DNA of 64,000 nt from assembly GCF_008831285.2 (NCBI RefSeq), contig NC_045140.1, forward strand, positions 21,512,370 to 21,576,369. Direction: 5' to 3'. The translations under genes were made by a program, and so were the position numbers. The stretch comes from Nymphaea colorata. Lineage: Eukaryota > Streptophyta > Magnoliopsida > Nymphaeales > Nymphaeaceae. The notes under the pieces are model-generated. The model did no database searches, had not been told where the DNA came from, and worked only from the letters and a program-made list of their open reading frames with translations. Shown piece by piece: positions 25,896-36,053 of this stretch (within the stretch, counting starts at the first letter, position 1; every line of letters begins with the position of its first letter).

Positions 25896-26870
25896 ATGGA
25901 CGTGGTCGGAAAAAGGGGAATGGCAGATGCCCTCGATATCGGGAGGGGTGAAGCGATTAGTGGTGCATCTAGTACTAGGGCTGGTTCGAGTACTGGGCTC
26001 GTTGGTGATGGAGAGAGACGCAGACGTTCTGTCAGCAGGAGAGACCCTTTCCGTGCCGGTTCTGTGAAGGCGCCAAGTCGGAGCGTTTGAGGCTGGATAC
26101 AGGGAGAAGACGGCATTCTGTTTCTCGCGGCGATCACGGAAATCCTGAGGTTGATCTCATGTTCCAGAAGTTTGATTGCGCATCTTTATTTCTGTTGTTT
26201 GGATGCAAATTCCATTTTATGGTTTCGGATTTTCTAGAGAAGGTACAAGTAGGAGAACGTTTGGTGGAGAAGGGTGCTCAATGGAGAAGCGTTTTTCTGC
26301 TTCCTCCATGTTCGAAATTTTGAGGCTTCTGGTGTAGAGATGAAGAATGAAAAAGCTTCTTCTCTATGTTTTGTTGGTCGAAAATTTATAGTTCTATATC
26401 AGAATTGATGCAAATTACTGCGAAAGATGTTTATCCTTCAAACATGACAGCGGTCTGTGCAAACATCAGGTTCAGAAGAAAGGGTATCCGCATTTCCTAA
26501 TAGAGTTATAGTCATGCAGAAGAGAAGACGATTAAGGTGGTATTCGAACAAATGAAGGTGGGAAAAATTGTCTGTAAAATATCGCATTCGTGCCTAGGGA
26601 ATTTAATAATTGTGAAGAAAATCGGCATTTCAAGCATTAACATAAATACGTACCCTTGTCGAATTGGTAATTCAAAGAGAGTTTTTCCCTCATTTGTACT
26701 GTTACCTGTCTAAATGTCGACAGTCAATATCTTTTATGTGATGATGTTCATTTTCATTTTTTCTTTCAGACATTTCAGCACGATCATCCTACCGGCGTCC
26801 TGGTGTTATTGACATACATGAAACTGTTAGGTCTGAAGTTAGGCGTCACTTCTTTTTGCAGCTTTAAGGG
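25896..26870 (+). pseudogene. Exon-like GC-rich segment, Arg/Ser-rich, unidentified (possible gene fragment)
   Basis: From an ATG at 25896 a 64-residue Arg/Ser/Gly-rich frame (starting MDVVGKRG) runs to a stop at 26088. Another frame stays open past it (RRRHSVSRGDHGNPEVD) into a donor-like site. At 26770, after a good TTTCTTTCAG acceptor, a further Arg-rich stretch (ISARSSYRRPGVIDIHE) is open until 26867. The GC-rich, SR-like composition stands out from the AT-rich surroundings. It may be the broken 5' end of a real gene. I do not recognise the family and no complete product can be assembled. Confidence 0.3.
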
Positions 26871-27541
26871 GACTTACTGTTTGTACTTATTGCCGGCTTT
26901 GTGCTAGTCAAATGATCCTATTCGGTGCACATGATTAAGAGATATATAGTAAAACTTAGTTGCTTTGGGAACAGATTCTCAGTTCAATATAAATGCTATT
27001 CTACTGTTTGCAGGAAAAAATTAACTATCGCATCTGATATGCTGATTTTTTTTTTTTGGTCCACGAACATGTTGGCACACAGGATCACATTGTTATATTT
27101 CTCCTTTGCTAAATTTCTGCACGCCAGAACATGATATATGTAAGTCAAATATTTGTAATCTCTGAGTTGCCTTGGTCAATGTGATCCAGCTAAAATAGTT
27201 TTCTCCAGTAATTATCGGCATAGATGCTCTGCTGTTTGCTCTGAAAGCAGAAAATTACACAATTTTCTCCCACGTCGTAAGTGATTTGAGCGCCGATTCA
27301 CATCAACAGATCGTAGACCCATTCCTTAAGATTTATCAAAACAAAGTTCAACGATTGAGATCAGAAATATATTTTTACATAATAATTGTAGATAAGGCTT
27401 GTATAAGATCCCAAGGCAACATCGACTCTATAGCAGAACATGTTTGAAACCAAATTGATGACATTAAACTGCCCGGATTACTCGTAAAAATGAAATTTTA
27501 TTTATAAATTCAAACCTAAGTAAGCTTTAAATGGGCGCCCA

Positions 27542-27770
27542 TCATTTGGACATGAGAGATCCAATGACCCCAGCAATCATGGCCGTCGGATCCCCTAAAA
27601 CGGCCGAGATAATGAACTTGACAGCTAGCCCCACCATCTCGCAGAACTTGCGCACTTTCCCCCTCCTACTCCTGTGGTGATTCTGAAGCGTACCCTTCCC
27701 TTAAGACTAGGAATCGCAGTGTACAACTCCAAGCTCCTCTTTCCGTTGGAGTAGTACATATCCTGCCAAC
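27542..27770 (-). pseudogene. Frame-shifted C-terminal part of the DC1 gene
   Basis: Reading on from the third DC1 module, a shift of one base near 27768 opens a frame beginning QDMYYSNGK. A second shift near 27700 returns to the original frame and reads a hydrophobic tail with SAVLGDPTAMIAGVIGSLM, ending at 27542. This tail resembles the conserved C-terminus of many plant DC1 proteins and gives a total of about 241 residues, the usual length. Two compensating single-base indels, or assembly errors, would explain it. Confidence 0.6.
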
Positions 27771-28267
27771 ATCTCCTTCACGCAGGAGACGTGCAGGTGG
27801 TACTTTTTGCAGGCGCTCCGGTAGGACCAACTCGGCCCCTTCCGGCCGCAGCGGTGGCAGGCGGAGGAGACCTTCTTGTGCAGGTAGAGCTTGACGTCGC
27901 CGTCGTCAAGCATGTGAGGTAGGTTGTAGCAGCAGGGGTGCAGATCGAAGCCGCAGAGGCGGCAGTGGTAGACGAAGCCCAGCACGTCCTTGCCACAGGC
28001 ATTGCAGTAGCGCATGGTGTTGTCGGGCGAACTGGTGAAGAATTGGAAGCTGCATTTGGGGTGGGAAATGGGCTGGCTGGGGACGGCGCAGCACTTGTGA
28101 AGGTCGAAGTCACACAGCTCGCACCTGTACCTGCACCCAATGCCGGCCTCCTTGCAGCCATCGCACCTGAAGGGCACCTCCATGAACTCAAACTTGAGCC
28201 GGTGCTGAGGGTGGCTGGAGTGGACGATCTCCTTGTTGTAGATCATCTTGGCGATTGCAGATGACAT
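27707..28267 (-). CDS. DC1-domain (Cys/His-rich C1-like zinc finger) protein
   Basis: A single-exon 186-residue frame with GC-rich codons that contrast with the AT-rich surroundings. Three DC1 modules are visible: HPQHRLKF followed by CDGC and CRYRCELCDFDLHKCC; HPKCSF followed by CNAC and YHCRLCGFDLHPCC; and a shorter HKKVSSACHRCG with YHLHVSC. These bind zinc and are widespread in plants; the biochemical role is mostly unknown. The start at 28267 (MSSAIAKM) is preferred because upstream in-frame sequence is low-complexity, leader-like DNA. The last about 20 residues before the stop at 27707 appear to be out of frame relative to the family, with the real C-terminus in the next feature. Part of this gene is copied at 31150-31256. 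Confidence 0.8.
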   Translation of the reverse strand: MSSAIAKMIYNKEIVHSSHPQHRLKFEFMEVPFRCDGCKEAGIGCRYRCELCDFDLHKCCAVPSQPISHPKCSFQFFTSSPDNTMRYCNACGKDVLGFVYHCRLCGFDLHPCCYNLPHMLDDGDVKLYLHKKVSSACHRCGRKGPSWSYRSACKKYHLHVSCVKEMLAGYVLLQRKEELGVVHCDS

Positions 28268-28383
28268 GCAGCTGAAGATGAGCCTATAAATAGAGAAAGA
28301 GAGAGAGAAATTCTGACTCGGGGTGCAGAGTAAAAAATGTTTTTTATTGACCCCAAAAACAAAAAATAAAAACAAGGGGAACA

Positions 28384-28490
28384 TGGCGGTTTGTTGAGCA
28401 GATGAACACGTGATTGCATAAGTTACCAATACGCCCGTGTTCATTGCATAAGTTACGAATACGCCCTGCTGCTGTCAAAATTTGGCAAGT
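28384..28490 (-). promoter_or_regulatory. DC1 upstream DNA with a short tandem repeat
   Basis: A unit containing GCATAAGTTAC and AATACGCCC occurs twice in tandem about 150-200 bp upstream of the DC1 start. Pieces of this segment, one of them inverted, are present in the captured copy near 31095-31155. This shows that promoter DNA moved with the gene fragment. Confidence 0.5.
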
Positions 28491-28499
28491 TTGCCCGAG

Positions 28500-30328
28500 G
28501 TCCCTACTCCCTAGTAAACAGAAATCTAAACATGAGAGCATTATTACCTGCTCGCGTCTCGCCCACACGCCACGGATAAACATATGTGATTTTCAATAAA
28601 AATGACTTTTATTTTTCCGTTGCTGTTTCCACTTGGCTCGCATTACTAGCTAACAACGTGACTAAAATAAAATGTATAACTGAAGAAGACAAATTTTTTC
28701 GTCCAAAATTTACTGAAGGTTTCACAATCTGCATTGATAGTTGAAGGCAGCCGCCACTGGTTCAAAGGATATTGTTTTGAACCAGAAGTGCCCCGGTTTT
28801 GCTTTTACCTTACTGGCTGTGTCTGGGGCTAACACTGTTGCAGACCGGATCCGCAGTGCAACTTCAGAACTCAATCTGAAATGCAAAGATAAAAGTAAAT
28901 CCGGGAGCCATTAAATAGCCAACAAAGTAAGAGAGAGAGAGAATAAGAAGAAAAAGACCACTATATCTACAAAAGCGACAGAAGGGAAGTGTTGAAAATG
29001 GCAAGCAGAAAGCCTCTCTATCTACAATTTCAACGAATAGCAGCATAGTTATGGTAGACTTTTGGGTTGTATCAATTTTAACAATGTTAAAGATTCACCC
29101 TTCAAGTTAGGTACCGCACTCCACTACCTTAAGATGCACAAATAACGCCTAAAAGGACCGAATTTGGATTTCAATCACACCCATTTGATCAAATTATAAA
29201 ACGAGTAAAAGTAACAAAAAACTGAATAAAACATAGGTTTCGACCACTCTACGACACTTGTGGCTCCTGACTTGTTCTTGTGATTCTTGCATAAGGAAAT
29301 TAATTCAACACAGTTGCACCTTTATACTTCTCGACTGCTTAAGAGGAGGTCGTGGGTTGCATGTTTCCGTTGGTTCAATTAATCTTTGGGTGTTTTTACC
29401 CGATATAACGCTTTTACGTGGTCTCTGTGCGAGGCTAGATCTGATCCTCTGGGTACAGAAGACATCTTCATATGAATAGCTGAAAAAATGAAAAAGGCTC
29501 AACGGGACAACAGGGAGTTTGGATATGGGATCACAGCTTCAAAGCTGCTGAAAAGGCAATTTTCATCAAAACAAAATGCTAGTGCAAGGATGTGTTTTTC
29601 ATGGTCAAAGGAAAGTTTTATTTGGATAACTTTGTAGGGAAATGAACAATTTTTTTTTAACTAAAAAAATTGGTCTGTCGATGTTCTTTGCCAATTGAAA
29701 GACCTTCAGATCTAGCCTCCACGATGAAAATTTGATTTGAAATCCATTTTATGGGCGTTTTCAATCATGAAGATAAAGTTTGATGTAGCTAATTAACATC
29801 CGAAAGACTTTCAATGGATGAACAGGGATATAAACTTGCAAGTTTAGACATAGAAAGAAAGCAGATTCTTCATGATGGTCTCTCTGCATGGTTATCATGC
29901 TGCAGGACCGTACACTAGAAACCATGCGCATAAGGTCTGGCTCTCCGTCTGACGCTGCATGCTATGAATCAGCATTTCCGGATGAGAGAGAAGCGTTCGT
30001 CATGCCAGCATTGGAGAGGAGGACGAATTCTTCAACAAGATCTCCAACAGTGGAGGATTGATGAATTATCTGCCCAGCATTGTATGCAAGGTCAGAGTAG
30101 CAGACCACATGGCTACGGTGTCAAAACCCACCGAACTCAGCACATACCTGATAGATATTGCGTGGTTTGCACTTCAGCAAGACTTTCTACTGTAGCAAGG
30201 TACCACTCAACACTGAACTTTTCATGGTAGTGCACTACAACGCTGGCATCCGATTAGATTCTCGTTGTAAACCAACGTCAAGGGCTTGGTCATCGCCTAC
30301 CAATCACCCTACCAATCACCATCAGTCT
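28500..30328. other. Intergenic, possible exon remnant at 29906-30061
   Basis: Mostly AT-rich DNA without a recognisable gene. At 29906, right after an acceptor-like CATGCTGCAG, the plus strand reads 51 codons of plausible protein (with FPDEREAF and MPALERRTN) before a stop at 30059. Another frame there continues towards a donor-like CAAG-GTCAG at about 30090. I do not recognise the family. Confidence 0.3.
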
Positions 30329-30795
30329 GCCTATTCCTAATGTAATGCACTTGTCGCTGTCGTTGCCCATGGAATAATGCTTAAAAATACTTTTTGTTAT
30401 AATGTTTTGATTTTTTTTTTTTAAACCTATTAGAATGAATCGGTCGCCACCTAGGTTGCAGAAGCAGCACTATCAACCCAGTTCCATTATGGTTGCTAAC
30501 TGTGGTTGCTGGTACATACGGTAGCTGGTAGACTTTATAGCACTATTAACCCAGTTCAAGAAATAGTCACTTACAGAGACCTTTAGTCGCTGTTTGGTTG
30601 TCGTAACCCGCCCCCACTACATCTCATGCTTTCCGGCTCACAATTGTCATCTTGACTTAGGAGTTAAGAAAGTATACTTTACGCATGATAGCTTAGTGGT
30701 GTTTCCTCTTTATAGAAGTCCACATATGTCAGGGTCAGGTTCCCCACCCTACCAGCTACCATATATTGCTAACTGTGGTTCCAAAGGTTCCGCAA
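30329..30795. repeat. Left terminal inverted repeat
   Basis: It begins GCCTATTCCTAATG and ends CCAAAGGTTCCGCAA. It matches the reverse complement of 32226-32692 with only a few mismatches, so the two arms are young or kept alike by gene conversion. Confidence 0.9.
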
Positions 30796-30934
30796 AATCT
30801 ACACCTAGCGAGGTTGCAATCACGAACTTGTTTTGAAGGTGACAGTCAGCTTCGTCGAGCCACTTTTTGATTTCCCACCAATGGGCCTCCACCGATTTTC
30901 CAGTTTTTCTACTTTCCTTTTCAGAAAAATACAT
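30796..30934 (-). pseudogene. Exon-like piece inside the inverted-repeat element
   Basis: The minus strand reads an open stretch (starting MYFSEKESRKTGKSVEAHWW) beginning right after an acceptor-like CCTCACTAG and ending at a donor-like CTCGCTAG-GTGTAG close to the arm boundary. Charged and Trp-containing residues make it look like real coding sequence. The parent family is not recognised. It may be a second captured exon. Confidence 0.35.
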
Positions 30935-30963
30935 TTGCCTAGTGAGGTTTAAGCACTTCAGAT

Positions 30964-31325
30964 CTGAATCAGCCTCACTTTGAGATTCAGACCAATTTTA
31001 GATCTTAACATCACGTTTTTTTTTTTTTTTACATACGTCATGAGATAACAGGAAGTGTGATATTAAATAAATAGTCTATATTCAATGTCCATACGTCATT
31101 GCATAAGTTACCAATACGCACGCCCTGCTGCTGTCATCTGCTCAACAAACCGCCATAATCAACAAGGAGCTCATCCACTCCAGCCACCCTCAGCACCGGC
31201 TCAAGTTTGAGTTCATGGAGGTGCCCTTCAGGTGCGATGGCTGCAAGGAGGCCGATGGATGAATCAGCCTCACTTTGAGATTCAGACCAATTTTAGATCT
31301 TAAGTTCACGTTTTTTTTTTTTTAC
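30964..31325. repeat. Direct repeats of about 66 bp bracketing the captured DC1 fragment
   Basis: Bases 30964-31030 recur at 31260-31325 with only small differences, each ending in a T-rich run. The captured DC1 DNA lies exactly between them, which suggests that it entered by a duplication-type event. Confidence 0.85.
31150..31256 (+). pseudogene. Captured DC1 gene fragment
   Basis: The plus strand reads INKELIHSSHPQHRLKF and continues through the first DC1 module to CKEAD, then stops. It is almost identical to the start of the DC1 gene at 27542-28267, which lies 3 kb away on the other strand. DNA just before it (31095-31150) comes from that gene's promoter in rearranged order. Confidence 0.85.
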
Positions 31326-32225
31326 AAAGATTTGAAGTATTTTTTAACATGAATTTGTGAACCTGGAACTTTGAATCTTGTGGATACGAAGTTTTATGTT
31401 TCCTTCTCCTAAAATCTATGGATTTAATCATAATGTACAAGATCAGCCGTTTTGTAATTAGATTCTTTAGAGATAGTTTGGCAAATGGAACAGTTTGAAA
31501 CTATTTCATAGATCTATCATAAAACCTTGTTAATATCTGGAATAATCAAATGCTCCTTTAATCACGTTTAACAAGATAAAACCTTGTTCACGTACATCAT
31601 GGATCTGGATTTCAACGACCGTTTAATCTTGTACACTAATGATGAAAGTTCCACTCAACTCTTGACGGGGCAACAAAGACGTGCTTAAGTTTTATTATTA
31701 TTCAATTAACTGCTTCTAATAAAAAGAAATTACTCAAATGAAACCGGATTTGGAACTTTGGTTCTTATAAGTATTATTTTTCTAAACTATAAAAGGTGGC
31801 AGACGTTACTTTAAATTTAGAGGAAGTAACTGTAAATTCGCTTTTCCAGCTTTGGAACCTGAGGATAGAAAAAATGAAACCGGATTCAGCTTCTCATCCG
31901 GATGGTAGGGTTCCCTCCCACTCACTTAGAAACACAAACATAGAGTTTTCCATTAAATTTGTAGGGGCATTTGACAGTATAAATACTAATACAATGATTC
32001 ATGAATTTGTTTTAACAATTATAGCATATTCATGCAACAATAAATTTTAGTGGTCTTTTAATTTACTTTAATTTTTTGAAACAGATTCACGTAATACTAT
32101 TTTAGTATTCCTATTACCAAACACTGTTCACAAAAGTATATCTTATGTTGCACACGTTGTGTCACAAATATGTTATCGCCGGGGAATTATTATTGCATAT
32201 CAGTTGCAAAGATCACAATAGCATG

Positions 32226-32692
32226 TTGCGGAACCTTTGGAACCACAGTAAGCAATATATGGTAGCTGGTAGGGTGGGGAACCTGACCCTGACATATGTG
32301 GACTTCTATTAAGAGGAAACACCACTAAGCTATCATGCGTAAAGTATACTTTCTTAACTCCTAAGTCAAGATGACAATTGTGAGCCGGAAAGCATGAGAT
32401 GTAGTGGGGGCGGGTTACGACAACCAAACAGCGACTAAAGGTCTCTGTAAGTGACTATTTCTTGAACTGGGTTAATAGTGCTATAAAGTCTACCAGCTAC
32501 CATATGTACCAGCAACCACAGTTAGCAACCATAATGGAACTGGGTTGATAGTGCTGCTTCTGCAACCTAGGTGGCGACCGATTCATTCTAATAGGTTTAA
32601 AAATAAAAAATCAAAACATTATAACAAGAAGTATTTTTAAGCATTATTCCATGGGCAACGACAGCGACAAGTGCATTACATTAGGAATAGGC
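32226..32692. repeat. Right terminal inverted repeat
   Basis: Reverse complement of the left arm. The common open frame in both arms (MVVVTRPHYISC...) is only a by-product of the repeat. Confidence 0.9.
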
Positions 32693-33269
32693 AACAACAA
32701 TGACAGTTGGTAATTTGCTAACTGTGGTTCGATAGGCAACGACAACCAGCTACCATATAGGCCAAAGTCTAACATGATTTCTAGGTTGCTAACTGTGGTT
32801 GCAGAGTAAAAAGTGACTTTAGCCATCAATTGCTTGAATATCCGGAAATGCAATTTAGCTACAGGAATGCACATTCTGGATTATTGTACTGCCATTGGAG
32901 CTCATGGGTTTGGCTAATGGTACTTGAATGAAATGATGTTCTAATGATGTTTGTTCGTGGAAGGCGCACAGAATAGTCTTGCCTTTCACCAGCTACCGAG
33001 TTATTAAAGAATCTTAGGTTACAATGGAACAACTGTGCACAAGGAAGCCAATCTGGATTCAATTTATTGAGTCTGATTAAATGTAGCAGAAAAGAAATTA
33101 TCTCACAACTGCACTTCTAAGTGTATTAAAACCTCATTTAGGTCATGAAACTTTTGAATCTCCTCAATTTTTCTAGGTTTGGGTTGTCACATGTCAAGAG
33201 ACTTAATTTGTGTACCTTCGTGCGATTTGAATAATGAAGTATCTTGGTGATCCTGTATTGGGAATGAAA

Positions 33270-33520
33270 AGTTAATTGTATGATTGCAAATCTACAATCA
33301 TGACACAATGAGTTGTCGAGATCCAAGAAAGAAGCCATGAAATTGCATGCGACTTGTCCCGTATGGACTTCAATCTCGTCAGGACGAAGACGCTTTACAT
33401 GTTATGTGTTAACGAAGATCCTGTGGATGAATAGGACTCGTTTAAAATTCGAATCTGACCCATTTCTAAACCTATTTAAAATGGCGGAGGCGGGAAGCAG
33501 GTTCTAATCAGAGAACAAAG
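33270..33520. repeat. Inverted dispersed repeat (partner 15830-16010)
   Basis: The reverse complement of the RNL-1/RNL-2 spacer segment, with an extra stretch in the middle. No gene. Confidence 0.75.
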
Positions 33521-33814
33521 GAATGAGATCGCCCTCATTTCGTAGTTTCCTTCAAAGAATCAGGGGATTTGAAGGCGGGTCTCACATTTGGGGTTTTGAA
33601 CTTTTAAATTCCCTTTAGGTTAAGAGACGTTCAACTCCGTATAAATCCCCCGATTTACAAACAGTCCCAATAGATAGAAAGAATTAATGAATTGGAAACT
33701 AAAAAATCTATTAATGAACAAAACACTACAAAACAATAAATGTTTGGCCTAAGGAGAGGATCAATGTTCATTTTATGATGGATTGAAATGTGGACGCCAA
33801 TGAATGGGCCATAA

Positions 33815-34104
33815 CCCTCTCTTTGGCCAGAGCTCTCAACAACCATACCCATACACACATAAATATATATAGCCATCCGGCCTACTACACACGCAACCCG
33901 AGCCCGATCCGATGATGGACGAATCCATATTTTCTATACAAGATACGGATTCTTCTACAGTCCGGCTTTATATATGCATGGAAAATAAAGATTCCTCCAC
34001 CTTCAAGTTGTTTGTTTAAAAGGCCTCGAGTTGAAAAAGAACATCTAAATAACTAATTTTAATAGATCTGATTTTTCTCTTTTATCCAAGTAGCTTGATG
34101 TTTA

Positions 34105-34192
<88 letters not shown>

Positions 34193-35060
34193 TAAAAAGC
34201 CAGTGACACCGTGCCTTTGCTCAAACTCTACAATAGAAGCAAGTCAATCTCCATGGTGTTAGTGTCTGCCATATTGATGGACAATCATTGATTCAATATT
34301 AATCATTTCAATGCAATAGCAATATCTACTATATGGGGTACCTTTGAAATTAGTAGGTCTAGATAACTTGAAGGTAGCCGATCGTAGGATGAACAAATCT
34401 GTTAATTGAGCTTGTAATGTTTGTGTTAATTGCAGATATAGAGATGCGCTCTTAAAGGGTGTTTCATGGCATGTAATATTTGTTCCATATAAAATAAAAA
34501 AAGTTGACAATTTACTATCCATAAAAAATTCAGCCATGATTTGCCTAGAATTCATTTCGTCTACATGATTCATTTGGATTGTTTTGAATCAATGTACTCG
34601 TAATTATATCTATTTTTTCAAATGTTCACATAGTCAGATTCAAATTCAAATTTAAATATGTTGAGATCCAAAATTCGATTTTGCAATTAGAATCCGTTTT
34701 TCACATTTATATTAATCTGAATTTTGAACCGAACCTGACCGATTTTCAACATGTAAGAACATTGAATGTATGACATTTAGTTTTAACTAATTCTTATCTA
34801 AGTACAATATGATATTTCTGTATATCCCAATCAAAATCAACATCCGAGCAGATGTTATTTCTTTAATCAGAATCCTATTAGTTTTCTTAATCAGAGATTA
34901 AATTTTGTTCCATGTCTGATTTTTTTTAGAATGGTTCAGTCGATCCACATTCCTATCTTCAATCTAGCTAACTAGTTCTTAAAGAAGGACAAGCATTACG
35001 ACGCAGCTTCTGCATGCGTTCCAAAATCTTCCTGAACTAAAATTCGACTAAGAAAGTTGC
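33815..35060. repeat. Segmental duplication (direct partner 52668-53860), including repeat R
   Basis: About 1.2 kb is shared with 52668-53860 in direct orientation. The (TA)n tract is much longer here (34108-34189) than at 53002-53018. The last 0.5 kb is repeat R, also seen at 17080-17560. Confidence 0.85.
34108..34189. repeat. (TA)n microsatellite, 82 bp
   Basis: An uninterrupted TA tract of 41 units within a duplicated segment. The partner copy has under ten units, so the expansion happened after duplication. Confidence 0.95.
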
Positions 35061-36053
35061 GAATTTTGTAACCCCAACTCTTAATTGTAAGCGGCCCCAA
35101 AGAGAAGCATCCCTCCGTCTATGTCTATCCTGATGATAAACATCGACTCACCGCGACCATATCTTGGATTCTCAGTACATACGTAGCGCATGTCATGCAT
35201 GCATTATCAACAGTGGTGGAGGCACGTGGAAGCATGGCCTTGCTTGATTTCTGACCACCAACTGCTAAGCTTAGATGATGAAATGTCCCCAGGTGATCAT
35301 GAGAAGCTTCAACCAACTTCTTCACTTCTTACAAACACCAATCTCAGCCCTTGACATTCGCTGGCAGACGGTAAGGACTTGGTCGTGGGTCGGGGATCGA
35401 ACTAGTTAGCAAGCATCAACCACGTTCAATATTATGGGCCGGCCTTCTGTCCGGCTTCCAGCGAATCTTTGGGCCTAAGGTGAAAACAATAGAGCTTGGT
35501 GCCGAGGAAAAAAATTCAATAAATGTTTTATTCAAATCAGGGCTGCGTCGGCTCGTTTCAACCGGACACATTTGAGCTATTCAAATAAATGATCAGTTCG
35601 GAACGGTAGCTGACGGGCTCACTGGGGGCTTCGTCAGGTGGAAGTGGGGAGTGGGGAGGGGGAGAGAATGAGAAAAAGTAAAACAGGAGAAAAAAAAAAT
35701 TATAAAAATTAGAGTTTCATCTAGCATGTCCGGTCAAATGATGAACGACTCTGATCTGAACAGCTACAAAAATTGAATAGCGTTCAATTTTTCCAGAGAA
35801 GCATATCAGTTTAAGGATAACCATTAAGAATAATTTGATATACGCATACAAACTAGTTTAAGGATGACCACTAAAAATAATTTGATATACGCATCGGTTT
35901 GTATGCGCGTGTGTGTGTGTGCATATACATATATATAAGTGAGATTCACCATAGACACCATCATGTGACCGGAAAACTCAAACCACCTGCTCAGATGGCA
36001 TACTCAAAGATGTCACAATCAATTTTCTTGTGAAATATGTTCGAGGTAGGCCA
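35060..36053. repeat. Segmental duplication copy B, left part (partner 18450-19598)
   Basis: This matches the RNL-2 downstream segment in direct orientation, including the pol III B-box-like motif at 35394-35402. It is interrupted at 36053 by Copia-1 and resumes at 41518. Confidence 0.85.

Larger units (their letters stand above)
30329..32692. mobile_element. Non-autonomous element with 467-bp terminal inverted repeats carrying captured gene pieces
   Basis: The left arm 30329-30795 is the near-perfect reverse complement of the right arm 32226-32692; both arms are 467 bp. The interior (1430 bp) carries a DC1 gene fragment, an exon-like minus-strand piece, and a 66-bp direct repeat on either side of the DC1 fragment. 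No transposase is present. Long inverted arms with captured host sequence resemble Pack-MULE or foldback elements. A clear target duplication at the arm ends was not found, so assignment to a superfamily is open. Shorter motifs from the arms recur just outside the right arm (32705-32805). Confidence 0.8.

Noticed and set aside
27938..28264. 108-codon plus-strand frame over the DC1 gene
   Set aside because: It is an antisense by-product of the GC-rich DC1 coding sequence; the zinc-finger pattern is on the minus strand.
31796..32050. 84-codon frame inside the inverted-repeat element
   Set aside because: No recognisable motif and no splice context; kept only as element interior.
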